The notes beneath the pieces are model-generated. The model had not been told where the DNA came from. It did not search any database and worked only from the letters and a program-made list of their open reading frames with translations. Of a DNA stretch of 64,000 nucleotides, positions 10,774-23,970 are shown one piece after another. Position 1 is the stretch's first letter, and each line of letters opens with the position of its first letter. Origin of the DNA: Astrocystis sublimbata (taxonomy: Eukaryota > Ascomycota > Sordariomycetes > Xylariales > Xylariaceae); contig JAJNNY010000005.1 in assembly GCA_022453515.1 (NCBI GenBank), positions 372,001 through 436,000 of the forward strand, in the 5' to 3' direction. Both the position numbers and the translations under genes were made by a program.

Positions 10774-11301
10774 ATGGCGATAGGACTTGAAGATGTCCAG
10801 TTTCATTTGGAGGGGATGGTAAGGACTGACGAGCTTATACGACCAGTGTCTGCCGGGGCACGCAGGGTGCTTACCGAGATTGTCGATGAGGGCATAGTCC
10901 TCATTTTCAACCATCGAGGTACCAATTCAAGATATTCATACAGACGAAAGTTATGCTGGCAAAGTGTGTTTTGCTTGTACGTGGCTGCGAGGCGTTGTGA
11001 GGCTAGGAATGTGTGGATTCTATGGCTAATGATGCAGAAGGAAGAAGATGACGGAGCCCTGCGAGAAGAGAGCGATCTGCAAAGACAGGGCTAATAGCCT
11101 ACAAAGGTCCCTACCAGGTAAGTACCTATGTACATGATAAGTACATAGAATTCATGCACTGGGGCCCGGCACTGCAGGTAAAGACTGCATCGTGATTAGG
11201 TGCATGACAGTGGAGCGCAACCCTGCAATTTCTGAAGTACTAAGTACCTAGATACCTTGGCGTGTTCGGGTACTTTTCATAGGTGTCTGAGCACTCAAAA
11301 T
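10774..11301. other. Intergenic region
   Basis: An open frame at 10774-11094 (plus) does not continue the carrier domain and matches nothing I know. The stretch probably includes sequence left from the decayed synthase or its flank. TACCTA-type motifs lie near 11108-11260. Confidence 0.45.
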
Positions 11302-12503
11302 CTACTGGAAGCCTCTTTGTGTGCTGAGTTCGTTACCGCACAGAACCATCTCTATGACTCCAGAACCAGACACATCATCCCTGGAAACAGATACGATGCG
11401 CAGCCCAGCTTTAGCGACGATATCCTGGAATAATCGCGCATTGCGCCTCTTGCCCCCGAAATTCATCATCCAGATATCAAACGCCGCAAGATCGAGCGAA
11501 GGCGAATCCGGCAGCAACTGCTCTGATACTAGGACTCGAGAGTCGTCTGCACATGCCGCACTGACACGGCTGAGAATCTTGATGCAGTCTTCGTCTGGCC
11601 AGTCATTCAGCACACGGCGGATGTGATAAACCAATGCACCTGCATTAGGTAGGTATGGTGTTAGTAATAGTTGATGGTTGGCTGGACTAGGCGCTGTCAT
11701 GACTTACCTTTAACTGGCTGCTCATCAAAAAAGCTCACACCAATCTTGGTCACTGGCTGTAGGATGCTGTCACTCTCTTGCACCGCCTGATCGACAACCT
11801 CCGGTTGGTCTTGCAAGACACATCGTGCTGCTGGGATAGTTGGGTTCTCCTGCAGGATTGCCTTGAGCGCCTGGCCTTTCCCGCCCCCAACGTCTACGAA
11901 CACCGGCCGGCTTGACGCAGCGCCAGACTCGGAAGGGCGTGTTGCATATTCGCCAATCCATCCGAAGTCATACATGCCGGTGATGGGCATTCCCTCCACC
12001 GTTGCCTCCATGGCCCGGTTGAATTCTGCCGATCGCTGGGGCCGCGTTTCGAGGACTTCATATAGGGTCTTCTGCGGGTGCCCAGTCGCAAGTCCGTACG
12101 GCGTAGAGTTGGCAGCCGTGGGCTCGCGAAGACCGTGAGTCTCGAAATAGGCCTCCCATTGCGAAGCCGGCACGAGGAAGAAATCGAATATGTGCCGAAA
12201 TAGTAGCTTGATCCTGCCCTCGCGCAGCCGCAGCGAGGCCTCCGTATGGGCAACGCGACCTGGACTTTCTGATGCGAGCACCTGGGCTGCCACCAAGAAG
12301 TTCGAGAATCGCTGGAGAAGGCTAAGTTCCGCGCCAGTCTTTTCAGCTAAGTCCGCGACAGCCATGTCTCCATGTTCGGGTAGCGCTTCGAAAACGCCAT
12401 GGTCGAGAAACACTTTCACAATGCCAATCTCGACCATCCAGTAGTAGTACCCATGGACGGGCGACTTGGCTTCAGGAGAGAACTTCTGTGAAGATGTAGC
12501 CAT
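11302..12503 (-). CDS. SAM-dependent O-methyltransferase (fungal OMT family)
   Basis: Two exons, 12503-11708 and 11639-11302, are separated by a 68-nt intron and encode about 377 residues, the normal size. The start is the ATG at 12503; the frame upstream has no earlier ATG. Residues 20-90 form the winged-helix dimerisation part. The SAM-binding glycine motif VFVDVGGGKGQ is at 201-211. The intron falls inside the motif GALVYHIRRVLNDWPDEDC. In most characterised relatives the acid/base residue is the His of an H-D-W motif; here the residue is Asn277 (VLNDW). The second exon contains FDIWMMNFGGKRRNARLF, the substrate-side helix. The probable role is O-methylation of a phenolic secondary metabolite; the Asn substitution makes the activity uncertain. 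Confidence 0.92.
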
Positions 12504-13251
12504 CTTGTTTGCTTTGTTGCCCGGTTTTTGTGAGGAATCAAGCAAGGCCTGTAGGAGCAGTTGTAATCGACAAGGTGACTTGTCCAAAATACTGAATATT
12601 CATGGCCCTCAGTTCGTATTGATATGTTTTCAACTGCCTGCTTCCTGGTGTAGAATAGATTCAGTCGCGGAGATGCTTCCGTCTCATGACGGAGAAGCGG
12701 AGTTGAATGTGATCGGAGTCGGGCTTATGCCGAGCAGGTCGGCATACTACGACAAAGGCCGCTCAATGATGCCGCACTTATTATCTGATTCTGGGAAACT
12801 GACACCGATTTCAAGATTCGCTGCACGGTCGCAGTATCGTAGTCTAATGGTCCCTGGTACTTCGTATTGCGTCACAAGTGGCTACTCTTGTTTCACAATT
12901 AGGACTGAGTTCTATTGACTTTACATATTTCATGTAGACACGCACTCCTCTCGTAGGAAGGGAGTGCTCTCTCAAAAACGAAAACACAAGGGTGCACGCA
13001 GATGATTTGTAATGGCTGTAGGCGGCCTAAACCTTAGCTTGCTTGTATGAAGAGAATCTAGCTATTTGATACATATTTGACTCGGTCATAAATAGACATT
13101 TGTAATATCCCAAGTCAATAGAACTAACTATATGAAAGGAAGTGTATGCAGTGTTGGATATGTTTCTAGACAGGCAGGGGGGAATATGAAAACCGAGATT
13201 AGTACAAGAGTTCAAAATCCCGTCGGAGGTACGGAAGAATCTTTAATCGAT
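12504..13251. other. Intergenic region (promoter of the methyltransferase, 3' flank of BBE oxidase)
   Basis: No gene supported. An open frame at 12466-12918 on the plus strand mostly overlaps the methyltransferase start and looks like chance. Confidence 0.5.
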
Positions 13252-15058
13252 TCACGGACAGTCGATGTCGTCTGGTACAGTGCTTGGGATAGAAAATGGG
13301 TTTGTGAAGAATTCGTCGGCATCCCATCGTTTCTTGATTTCGATAAGCTTGCAGACGTTGTCACCGTAGTAGGATATGAGAGGGTTGGTTGAGATATCCA
13401 CGTCCATTTCACCTCCGTAGGAAGCCGGCCTAGACATTTGAATATTAGTAACAAGCTTTACGTAAGCCCGATGATACTGCACTCACCCAAGAGCAGGTCT
13501 CAGAAGATTCTCGATATCCTCGAACCATTCGTCGTAGGTCGCCTGAACTTCAGGGTCGGTGGACCCGTGTACCTGGAACTCCAGATGCGCGGACGCCTTG
13601 TCCTTCCAGGCAAAGGCCGAATCAGTAGTGGGCACAGACAGGTTCCAAGAATGCCACTCCGCCCAGCCCTGAGATTCCTCAGTTAACTCTCCGATCTTAG
13701 TGATTACTTCTTGAAGCGTCGACGAGTTCATTGGGCGGTCCTTTTGAACGAAGAAAGACTTGGCCTGGCGGCGATAGCGTTCCCAACGAGGGGCAACGGG
13801 AAGACTGGGGTTTTTCGTAATCTCACTGAGGGAATATTGCGGATAGTCTTCAATCTGGGTGAATGGCTGCGGGACGGTGTTAAGGATTGGGAGAATCTTC
13901 TGCAGTTCTTCATCCGCCAGACAGTCGGTGGTATAAAACCCCCACAATCTTGAGTTGAGGGTTTTGCAGTTGCCTGCGATGGTCGTCTTTGGCTTGCCAA
14001 TTTCGAGTAGTCCCGAGCTTTCCATCAGCTCTTGCAGATCCTGCTGAGACTTGCCAAAGTACCAGCCGACAAACTCCAGATATTTGGGGTAAATATTGAT
14101 GCTGGATGTGAGCTCAGCTGGCGCAGTAGGAGACCATTCCAAAAACTTCTGAGCGACGTCGAAGTGAACCGCAGGATCCGTGTAGTTCAGAAACACCATG
14201 GAAGAGATGGGATATGTTTGGATGCTGACTGTCCACTCCACAACAATTCCGTAAGTGCCACCTCCACCGCCGCGGATTGCAAAGAAAAGGTCGGAGTTCT
14301 CCTCTCTCGATGCTGTGACTGTCTTGCCGTCCGCTGTGACTACAACAGCCGAAATGACGTTATCGACGCCGAGGCCAACCGAAGAGCGCATTTGCATCGT
14401 GAAACCGCCCGAGCTCAAGAAGCCGGAAAGCCCTACGGTCGGGCAAATGCCCCCATCAAAAGTCTTGTTGTAGGCATCGAGAGCCGTATATAGAGCTCCG
14501 AAGCGGATACCGGCTCCTACTGTCGCGGACTTTAAATCAGTCGACACATTGACATAGTCAATATTGCTGAGATCGATGACTAATGAGTCGTTGAGGGCTG
14601 AAAAGCTCGCAAAGCTTCGGCAATGTTAGTAACTATGTCTGTATGTGTACAGCATGTGGACGTCTAAGGTTTTCACGTACTGGTGTCCGCCGCTTCGAGG
14701 AACAGCCTTGTGCCCTGTCTTCTTGGCACATGCTATCAGCTCTGGCACCTCCGCGGCCTTTTCAGCGTAGGCTATGACTGAAGGAAACCGGATAAACCTA
14801 GAAGTTGAGATTAGCTTCTGTGTGTATAGCAGGGGTTGTACCGTTGTTCGAGACTCACTGGATCTGTTCGCCGATCCTCGCGTCCGTGTATGTGTCATTG
14901 GTACGATCAACGATCCGCGAATCTGCTGTGGCGCCGAAGACTTGGGACACACAAGCCCTCAAGTCGGCCTCGCTGTCGAGCAACGAACCACTGACAGCGA
15001 GTGGTAGCGCAAAGGCAACCAATGACGAAAGTAGATGCATGATGGTCCACTTGTTCAT
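13252..15058 (-). CDS. Secreted FAD-linked oxidase, berberine-bridge-enzyme-like
   Basis: Four exons, 15058-14859, 14797-14681, 14614-13487 and 13429-13252, join in frame to about 540 residues. The first about 24 residues are a signal peptide. The FAD-binding PCMH domain shows PRSGGH (His about residue 105, expected 8-alpha-histidyl link). It also shows GGICPTVGLSGF with Cys163, the position of the 6-S-cysteinyl link, so bicovalent flavin is predicted. The C-terminal BBE segment is NPLISYYGDNVCKLIEIKK. Such enzymes oxidise alcohols, sugars or secondary-metabolite intermediates with O2, giving H2O2, in the secretory pathway or outside the cell. It lies next to the methyltransferase on the same strand, consistent with a shared pathway, but the substrate is unknown. 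Confidence 0.93.
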
Positions 15059-16569
15059 GCAACTCTCGCATGCATGTAGATACCCGAGTGCCTGGATCGT
15101 CGATGTTGGTTACGAGACACTGTAAGCTCGCAATGGCTGTGTGTATCTCAAGAACATGATCCTCCAGCTTTCTCTCAAAGGTGAGTCTACAATGCTCGAT
15201 ATTTATTATGACTTCCTGTAAGATTTTCGACTTACTCTTACGCCCCTTTCTTCCTTCTAGGCTACGATGATGCTGGTGAAATCGGAATTCCCGATTACTA
15301 TCTTTAGCAACGGACAAGGATCTGCTTGATTCGCCTCACTAAACAGCTGAACGTAAAACAGCAGCTGAAATGCCATGATGATCATCAGTTGTCAGTCGAT
15401 GGTAAACGTCTGAAGCTGTCCTCGGTGAAGGTTTCAATGCATGAAATTGTGATCCGTGCACTTTCCGTCGGACGGCGGAACATCTCCGACTTGGAACGGA
15501 CAAGTCGAGAGCGGAGCTGTTGACTACCCACCCCCCCTCCTCGCCTTCCCAGTCGTCTGTCAAATGAACATATCGCATGATCTACACATGCTATTCTTCC
15601 ATTTCTCCATTCGTAGTACCAATCAACAGTGTTTTGTGGTATCAGCGGGAGAATTACTCAGCCACGTGTTTGGCATGGCGATCGGTTTCTAGTGTGAAGA
15701 CGGCTGGCTTACAAGTATTAGGTTCTGAGTAATAATTTGCCAAGAAAGCTGGACGTTGTGAATTCTTAATTCATTCAAGAGCTTGAAAGGGGAATGAGAA
15801 GTCTTACGATAAATCTGATGATTAGCTAGGTATCTTTTAGTTTACATGTCTTCATTCATACTTGATATCCTAGATGTCTTCAAAGTCCATTAGACTTGGT
15901 TCTTACCAGATTATATCAATCTATGGCAAACCGTAACTATTCTTATAATTAATAAATGTTGGTACATCCCAATTCAGTCGAATTGTAGCATTGTTTATGA
16001 CAACCAAGGCTTAGGCTACCGCTGGGGCAAAAGCCGAAACTAAACAATCCACCACAACTACACCACGGGTTTACTCCAGGAGGTAATATGATATTACCTG
16101 CCTATAAGCTCACTTTCGGTTCTGTGACTTCTCATGACGACGCAAGAGAATTCTGTCGTGTTCAAAGGTTTCAAATTCAAGGCTCTATACCAGAACGAGG
16201 GATTATGAGTAATGATGACCGACTCTTGATTTTATTCTGGCGCTCAAATAGTGATTTAAATGTGCCCTCGAGCTATGAAAGGAATGAATCATGCCCTGTA
16301 CGAAGATTTCCAGACCTTGTGAGAGTCCCGTTTCAAGATAATGAGCCGGGCGCAATATTCCGGGCACATAATTTACTGACAATGGTTCACCCGCATAGGA
16401 TGAAGTCAGTGGATGAGATTCGGGGCCTTGCTTTGTCATACGCATAACGGGAATACTTTGATGATTGGGAGATGAGGCTCGCATATAAGTTTGGTAATAG
16501 CTTAGAAATTATTGAATACATGACTCACATGTAGTCTGATTGATCATCGACGTTCTGAATGGTTTAAGA
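15059..16569. other. Intergenic region before the transposon block
   Basis: No recognised gene. A 119-codon open frame at 16088-16447 (plus), and an overlapping one on the minus strand, resemble nothing known. Base composition becomes more AT-rich from about 15700, before the first LTR. The left part would hold the promoter of the BBE-like oxidase. Confidence 0.5.
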
Positions 16570-16574
16570 GCTAG

Positions 16575-16905
16575 TGTCACACGGGTCACTTCCGGGCTAC
16601 CCAAATAGGAAGCCTACGCGCCCTAAACCTCTGAATATGTAGATGATTGGATCAGAGCTACGGATCTAGAAGGTTATGAGGACCTCCGTATGCAGGCGAT
16701 AACCAATAGGCATAAGTGAGGCGTTGCTGCAGACCCGAGGAAGGTCCGAAGCCGGCCTTAAGGGCTGCCAGAAGGAGCATAAATAGAAGGGATTCCTCCA
16801 GCCTGGAGTAGAGGCTTTAGGAGGATATAGACCCTTTTGTGCCCTAGAGAATTATTAGCTGAATCGAAGCCTATTCTAAGCCTTAGAAATCTAGCCCTTG
16901 TTATA
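16575..16905 (+). repeat. Element A 5' LTR
   Basis: A 331-bp direct repeat of 37574-37904. The differences seen are C/T or G/A transitions, for example GTTGCTGCAG against GTTGCCGCAG. It is preceded by target duplication GCTAG. Confidence 0.95.
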
Positions 16906-17599
16906 GATAATTCTCTACTACTAAAAGAGAACTCTAGACCATTTATATACTACCCTTTTTATATACTATCTATAAGCCTAAGGACTTCTATAAACGTAAA
17001 GTATTCTAGTAAATCTATATATTAACTGAGGCTATAATAGCTATCGCTAGTAATAAATCACTTTTATTTTTATTAACGAGTATAATATCCGTTGCTGGCG
17101 ATACCCCCTACCTAGGTATTAGTGATATCCCTAAGCTAATAGTGGAGATACTAGCTATTGGACCCCAGGAATTAAGCCCCAACGCTAGTTTAGAAGAGTC
17201 TAGTTCTAAAGAATCAGAATCGGAGTTAGAAAAATCTAACGAATCGGAAAACAAAAAAAAAAGCCCTATATTTGTATTTGTTATTGTTAGTACCTAATAA
17301 ATAGATAATATACCTCCAAACTTTCTATTTTTATTTTTATTACCGTTAGGACTTATTGTGGGTTCTATCGCTTTATTACGAGCCTAGTCACTTGTGGGAT
17401 CAATACTTTTACTAACTATTATCCTACTAACTGAGATACTAGCGGAGCCTGTCATATTAACAGAACTCGTATTACGCAACCCTGAGGCGCTACCTAACGC
17501 GTTTCCAACTAATACATTACCTCCCGTTGAGCACGTTCTCGCGTTTATCGACTATATCGGTAGGCCTAAGCCTACCTAGCACTAACGCTAACGATCCCT

Positions 17600-18070
17600 A
17601 CGTGGGCGTTTCCCGATCAAAAGCATGTTTATTTTTAATATACTATAAGCACCTAGTAGGGAAGCCACCCCGGTAGGCCCTACTACTAATCCTGCACCCG
17701 ACGGATCCTTGACGCTCTATTACACCCCGCCGTTTACCACTATCCTGTAAGGCCAGACGGTGGACGAGGAGATGTCTAACATTACCCTGTTTTACCTTGA
17801 CCTATGGATGATTACCCTGTATAACCAGATGTAGCAGGGCGTTGAGCTCGGTTATATACTAGCTAAAGGTGTGGCTAACTTGGATAACGATAAGAAGTAG
17901 GAACTCTAGGACTATTATGGGAAAGTCCAGGATACTTACGATACTTTTTATAATATATGTAAATAAGGTCTCTAGCTGAGCAAGGAGCAAGCTTGATAAT
18001 TGGAAACCCGTATGTAGGAAGCTAGTATGTTGTTTGTGTGCGAAGTTTGGGCTACCGTGGCCTCTCTTAC
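17600..18070 (+). pseudogene. Element A gag, first part (interrupted by element B)
   Basis: From an ATG at 17772 the frame reads MSNITLFYLDLWMITLYNQM and on to CEVWATVASLT at the insertion point. TAG replaces expected Gln/Trp codons several times. The frame is also open for some codons upstream, so the original start is not certain. An acidic Ser/Glu-rich stretch near 17200-17260 may belong to the leader or to gag. The frame resumes after element B at 25073. This is a structural (nucleocapsid precursor) gene by position; no conserved domain can be named here. Confidence 0.7.
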
Positions 18071-18544
18071 TGTTACGAACCAACTGCAAGACAGGCCAGT
18101 TGGAGAGGCCCAGCGCAGCCACATGACGAAGGGTCATGCAGGGCAAGCATGGATACGTGAATATCGGATACAGGGGTATTTGAGGTCACGTGATACGTCT
18201 CTGTAGAGCTAACAGAGAATCTCCGTGGTCTCTGTAGAGACAATAGAGACAGGTCTCTATGGTCTCTATAGAGACAATAGAGACACGTAGTTATGTGAAG
18301 GAAGGAAATACTATATAGCCTCAACGGCATCCCTATGTATCTAGTCTTTCTTTACTTTACTATTTAATCTAAGCATACCAATAGTTCTTGGAATAGGAGT
18401 AACCTCCTAGCGACTTAGTGAACGATACTTTATATTGCTTAGCGATCCTTTGTTATAAGCTTAGCCCTTATTTTTAGGAACATATACCCATTAAGACCCC
18501 TACTCTACTTTATACTTAGTGTTACAGATAGAGCAGTTGTTACA
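18071..18544 (+). repeat. Element B 5' LTR
   Basis: A 474-bp direct repeat of 24594-25067. It contains an intact GTCACGTGA palindrome at 18185-18193 and an array of GTCTCT...AGAGAC hairpins at about 18197-18285, inside the part (U3) that is unrelated to element C. Confidence 0.95.
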
Positions 18545-18625
18545 TTTTGAATAGTCTTGTTTAGTTAAGCTATAAAGTAAACTAAGTAATAGGACGTAAT
18601 AGCTACGTAAGCTCAGACACCCAAT

Positions 18626-21600
18626 ATGACTTAGGAATAAGTCCTAAAGATTATTAACTAGTTGTACGGAAGAATTAATTAGTTAAACGAAACTAATAAA
18701 TAGTTTAAAAACCAACTATTTGCGATATCCAAGCTAAAGCGTTATAAGCTAACTCGACTAATTATGTTTAATAGAAAATAAGACCAGTTAAAGGGGTTCC
18801 TAACCTAGGCCAAGGCCTATATACGGCACTTCGGAGAGGACTTTCCCTCGGAAGGAGAGAAGATCTTTTGTATAGCAGGATTCTTTACTAGAGAAGTACT
18901 AGAATAGTTTGAACTAAAGATAAAAGAATTTATTAAAAACGAAGAAAAGGATTAGTTAAAAGATACTAAAAAAGTATTTACTAATATAAAGGGATTCGAA
19001 AAAGCCTTTATAGATATATATAATAATCTAAAAACCAAAAGATAAATAAAACAAAGGCTGCTAGACCTACGATAGACTAGGTCAGTTAGTAAATATACTA
19101 CCGAGTTTAAAAAAATGCTTGCACTTATAACTTGGAATAATAATAATAATCTAATATCTGTGTTTTATAAGGGACTAAAAAACGAAGTCCAAAACGAGTT
19201 ATTCCGAATCGAATAACTAAAAAAACTATATAACTATATTACATTAGTAATTAAAATCAATAATTATTTGTATAAAAGACGCATATAAAAACGAGGGAAA
19301 GGAGCCACATATATGGCCAATACCAAAAAGGCATAAAGGAACTAATCCACGGCCATAGGAACACACCCAGGCCTAATAGAGGTTAACGCTACAGAAAAAG
19401 ACCTTAAGTAAGTCAAATATTATAATTGCCAACAAATGGGACATTATATACAAAAATGCCCTAAACCCCAAAGGGAACGAAAGAACGGAAGAGTACCCGA
19501 GGGAAAATAAGCGTTAATAGCCGAAAACGGTATACGATAGATCGCGATAATACGTATAAATAGTATATTAATAGTCAAGAATAGGGACTAGCCAGAAGGC
19601 GAGTTATATCCCAAAAACATAAGCTGCGTATACGATTAGTATAGATACTAGACTGAGTTCGAAAAAATTGAACACTTAGTAGCTAAATCTATATAACGGG
19701 GAGACACCCTTATAACCAATCAAGAACAAAAAGAACAAGAAGTTAAAAAGACTAAACTAATAACTCTAGAAGTAATACCTGAGTATAAATTATAGGATCG
19801 ATTTTAGGAAGTATAACGAATAGGAAACCACTTATTAATCATAGGGATAGGAACCAACACTCTCGAGACGCCACAATATATAGCAGGATATGTATTATAG
19901 AACTATTTATACGATAGAACTATAATAAATAAAAAAAAGATACTGGTATTAGAGAATTTAAAATATAAAAAAATCTCCTGGGTATCCTATATAATATATC
20001 GATATAATAAATATATGGTTAAAAAGATCTAAAATAACTAGTTTCTAAAACGGATTAATAAAAAACTAATAGATAGACTATATTAAAAAAACGAAGTAGA
20101 ACGACTAGTAGTTACTCACTATAACCCTAAAGGATTTTGTTTATTTGAATCAGACCCCATATGGCCTAAAGAATGCTTTCTAGGGGGAGATAAGTTGAAA
20201 GAGTGTACTAGCAACCACTATAAAATCCACGCCTATAAGAAAGCGAGGAACTGGAGAAAGAAGAACAAAGCTAACGAAAAGGCTCGATAAAAACGACTTA
20301 CGTACAAGATACCTATGCAAGGGAGTCAGGACTCCGAACCACTAGTCACAGTAATACTAGATGGAAAACCAATATAGTCCGAAAAGGAACTACGGAACCA
20401 TATAGAAAAGGTCCAGGCCACGAAGGGCAAAAACCGACAATATATAGTATAATAATCAAAAAACAATAAAAAACAGTTATAAAGCAATAATAACTAACTT
20501 AAAGCATTAAAAAGTTATTATATGCTATAGATATAGAAATATCTATATAACTCATAATAGAGTTACGATATAAAGAAAAAAAGTTAATAGCTATAATTAA
20601 TATAGGCGTATAAATAAACTTTATCTTACTAAAAATTGTTAATAAGCTTGACTTAGAATAGAAGCTTAAGGACAATCCCTACCCATTTATAACTATTAAT
20701 AGTAGTTATATAGCATATAATTAAGGGATTATTAGAAAAGAAACTATAAAACTTCCTTTTAATATCTAGGGTTATAAAGAACGGTTTAAGTTTAATATTA
20801 TAGAAATATCCAGGCACGATATTATTTTAAGGATACCCTAGTTATAGGTAAGTAATCCTAAAATGAATTAGAGCTCTGGCTAGCTTTAATAGGATATACT
20901 AGGAAGAGATTTAGCTTCTAAGGAATCTATTAGAAAGAATTTATATAAATCTATAAAGGCATTTAGCATTTGTTTATTAATTAAAAAGCCTAAGCTAATA
21001 CTAATAGATAAATTACCGGAATAGTACCAAAAATTTAGCGATCTGTTTAAAGTACAACCAATAGAAATAGGATTACTAAAGCACAGTAGATAAAATCACT
21101 ATATTCCAATCAAGGAAGGCGAGACCCTAAAACACCAAGCATTATACTATATAAACCGTAAACAACTGCAAGAATTGGACAAATATCTACGAAAAAACCT
21201 AGCCAGGGGGTATATACGAAAGTCAGAATCATTAGCGAGATCACCGATTCTATAGGTACCCAAGAAACCAGGCAAAAATAGCAAGCCTAAATAGAGGCTG
21301 TGCGTCGATTATAGAGATATAAATATAAAAACCAAGAAATTCGCAGAACCGTTACCAAGAATCGACAACCTACGAAATAGATTATATAAGGCCAGATAGT
21401 TCACCGCCTTAGACTTACTAGAATTATATTACAAACTATAAATCGCTAAAAGCAATAAAAAAAAAACAGTATTTGGAACACTTTACAGGTTATACAAATA
21501 CCTAGTAATACTATTCGGGCTTACTAATATACTAGCAAGCTTTTAAACTATAATTACAGATATACTACGCGAATTTCTCGATAAATTTGTAATAGTATAC

Positions 21601-23970
21601 CTTAATAATATCCTAATCTATTTAGAAACTATGGAAGAACATAAGGGATATATCCAACAAGTGTTTACGGCACTACGAGACGCCAAATTGAAAGTGAACG
21701 TTGAAAAAAGCGAATTTTACAAGCAGAAAATGGACTTTTTAGGATTCACGATTATTCTAGGAAAAGTACGAATTTAAAACGCGAAAATTAAAGCAGTAAG
21801 GAATTAGCCAGTACTAAAAAACATTACAGACGTACGGGCGTTCGTAGGATTTACGAACTACGTCCGAGCTTTTATTACTGGATTTGGGAAAATTGCCATA
21901 CTTTTTATAAACCTTACGAAAAAAAACAACGAATTCTAATAGACAGAGGTAGAATAACGGGCGTTTGATATATTAAAGGAGAAAGTACTATTAGATCTAG
22001 TATTATGATTACCTGATCTAAACAAAGAATTTAAAATCGAAGTTAATACATATGATAACGCAATGGGTGGATAACTAGGTTAATAAGATAAGAATAGAAA
22101 ACTATATCTAGTAGCATTTTTTTTAACAAAGTTCTTAGGACTATAAATAAACTACCTAATCCTAGATAAAGAACTTATAGCTGTTATCTGAGCATTCGAA
22201 GAATGGGAACATTATTTCTATAGCTTAAAACAACTAGTAAAAGTCTATTTGGATTACAAAAACCTCACAACCTTTATAACCACTAAAATATTAAATAAAT
22301 AATAAATACGATAGGTAGAATTCCTATTACAGTTTAATTTCAAAATCATCTATATTAAAGGTAAAAAGAACGTCCGGGCCAATATTCTGAGTTAAAGAAG
22401 TAACTACAAACAAACGGGCGAAAAGAAAAGCCAGATCCTATTATAGGGTAATAAGAAAGATGGACTTACAGTGGTAAGAGCTATACAAATATTCGAAAAA
22501 AAACAACGACTATACACTATAGATTAGTATAGCCATAAGGATTGATTATAACAAATGGATACAACGAATCAGAGAATTCCTTAAGAGTTAAAATCAATCC
22601 CCAGATTATAATAATCAGATATACGAAAACTATAAAAAGAAACTATACGTACTAGACGAATTCCATATAAAACTAGTACAAAAAATACATAAGCACCCTT
22701 TAGCAGGACACCAGGGAGTCTTCAAAACCTATCAAAAATTAAAACAACACTACAGATTCTTAGGCATAAAGGACCATATCAGACAAGTTATTAAGAAATG
22801 CGATATATATCAAAAAGCAAAAATATTACAACATAAGCCATACGGATTATTAAACCTGATCAAGCTACTAAACAGGGTATAAAAAATAATTATGTTTAAC
22901 TTTATTATAAAACTACCCAAGTCCAAAGAACCAATAATAGGAGTAGAGTTCGACTCTATCTTAGTTATAGTAGAAAGACTTACTAAGTACGGGCTTTTTA
23001 TACCCTATAAAGAAGCAAGTACTATAGAAGAACTTAGATACGCTATTCTAAAGTATATCTTTAGCAAGCACAGATTCCTAAAAAAGATCATTACTAATCA
23101 AAGAAGTACAATGGCTTCCAAATACTAGCAATCACTTATAAAAGCATTAGGGGTTAAATACAAAATATCTATAGCTTACCACCCTTAGACAAACGGACAG
23201 ACAGAAAGGCTAAATCAAACGCTAAAGCAGTACCTCCGATACTACCTTAACAAACAGCAAAACAACTGGGTTGAATTATTACTAGCAGCGGAATATACCT
23301 ATAATAGCTTAGTTAACAAGTCTATAAAAATATCACCCTTTAAAGCGAACTATGGGTTTAACCCAAAAGAAAAAACCGCGATTCCGGGAATCACGGCACC
23401 TTAAGCAAAAAATCAAGCCAAAACAGCCTTAGGCCTACAACAAAAACTGCAACAAAAACTCACGTTTATCCAGGAACAAATAAAAACCTACTATAATAAA
23501 AACAGATTATTAAAGCCAACCTTAAAGGAAAAGGATAAGGTCTATCTCTTAAAACGAAACATCGAAACAAAAAAACCAAGCGAAAAATTAGACTTTAAAT
23601 AGATTGGACTATTCGAGATTAAGGAAATCAGATCGAAATTAAACTACCTGCTCAAACTACCCAAAGGAATAAGGAGACACCCGGTATTCCACATCTCCTT
23701 ACTAAAGAAAACACCCAATAAAACCAAGCTCGAAACAGAACCCAATCACAAAGAATTCGAAGTCAAAGAAATACTAGATTCACGTCAGAACAAAAACACG
23801 TTCGAATACCTAGTAAAATAGAAAGAGTACTCACACGCGGAAAATACGTAGGAACCTAAGAAGCACTTACAGAACGCTGCACAGGCGGCGAAACAGTTTC
23901 ACTAGCAACATCCTAATCAACCAAGGCCAAAAGAGCAGGGTCGACCTCCCAAGCGGAAAGAGAACCAAGC
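18626..23970 (+). pseudogene. Element B gag-pol, RIP-degraded
   Basis: Gag can be followed from ATG 18626 (capsid-like helical region, with FGEDFPSEGEKI near 18830). The CCHC zinc knuckle at about 19415-19455 reads YYNCQQMGHYIQKC, the first Cys changed to Tyr. The protease core has a decayed D-T-G (near 20598). Reverse transcriptase shows VDYRD at about 21305 and YLNNILIYLE at about 21600, where the catalytic Asp pair has become Asn-Asn by G-to-A change. Then come RNase H, the integrase zinc finger, the integrase core (22890-23350, including NGQTERLNQTLKQYLRYY) and a chromodomain at about 23757-23890 (EYLVK...KEYSHAENT). Many in-frame TAA/TAG codons make it non-functional. Confidence 0.9.

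Noticed and set aside
10774..11094. Continuation of the PKS relic or a separate gene
   Set aside because: Translation shows no carrier, thioesterase or other PKS motif and no known family.
12504..12587. N-terminal extension of the O-methyltransferase
   Set aside because: The frame is open upstream, but only a TTG is available; the ATG at 12503 gives a normal-length protein.
16088..16447. 119-codon hypothetical protein
   Set aside because: No recognisable motif, an open frame on the opposite strand over the same bases, and AT-shifted flanks; it cannot be supported as a gene.
18071..18544. Solo LTRs from unrelated insertions
   Set aside because: Each LTR has a same-length partner in direct orientation, with matching target duplications and an internal coding region.
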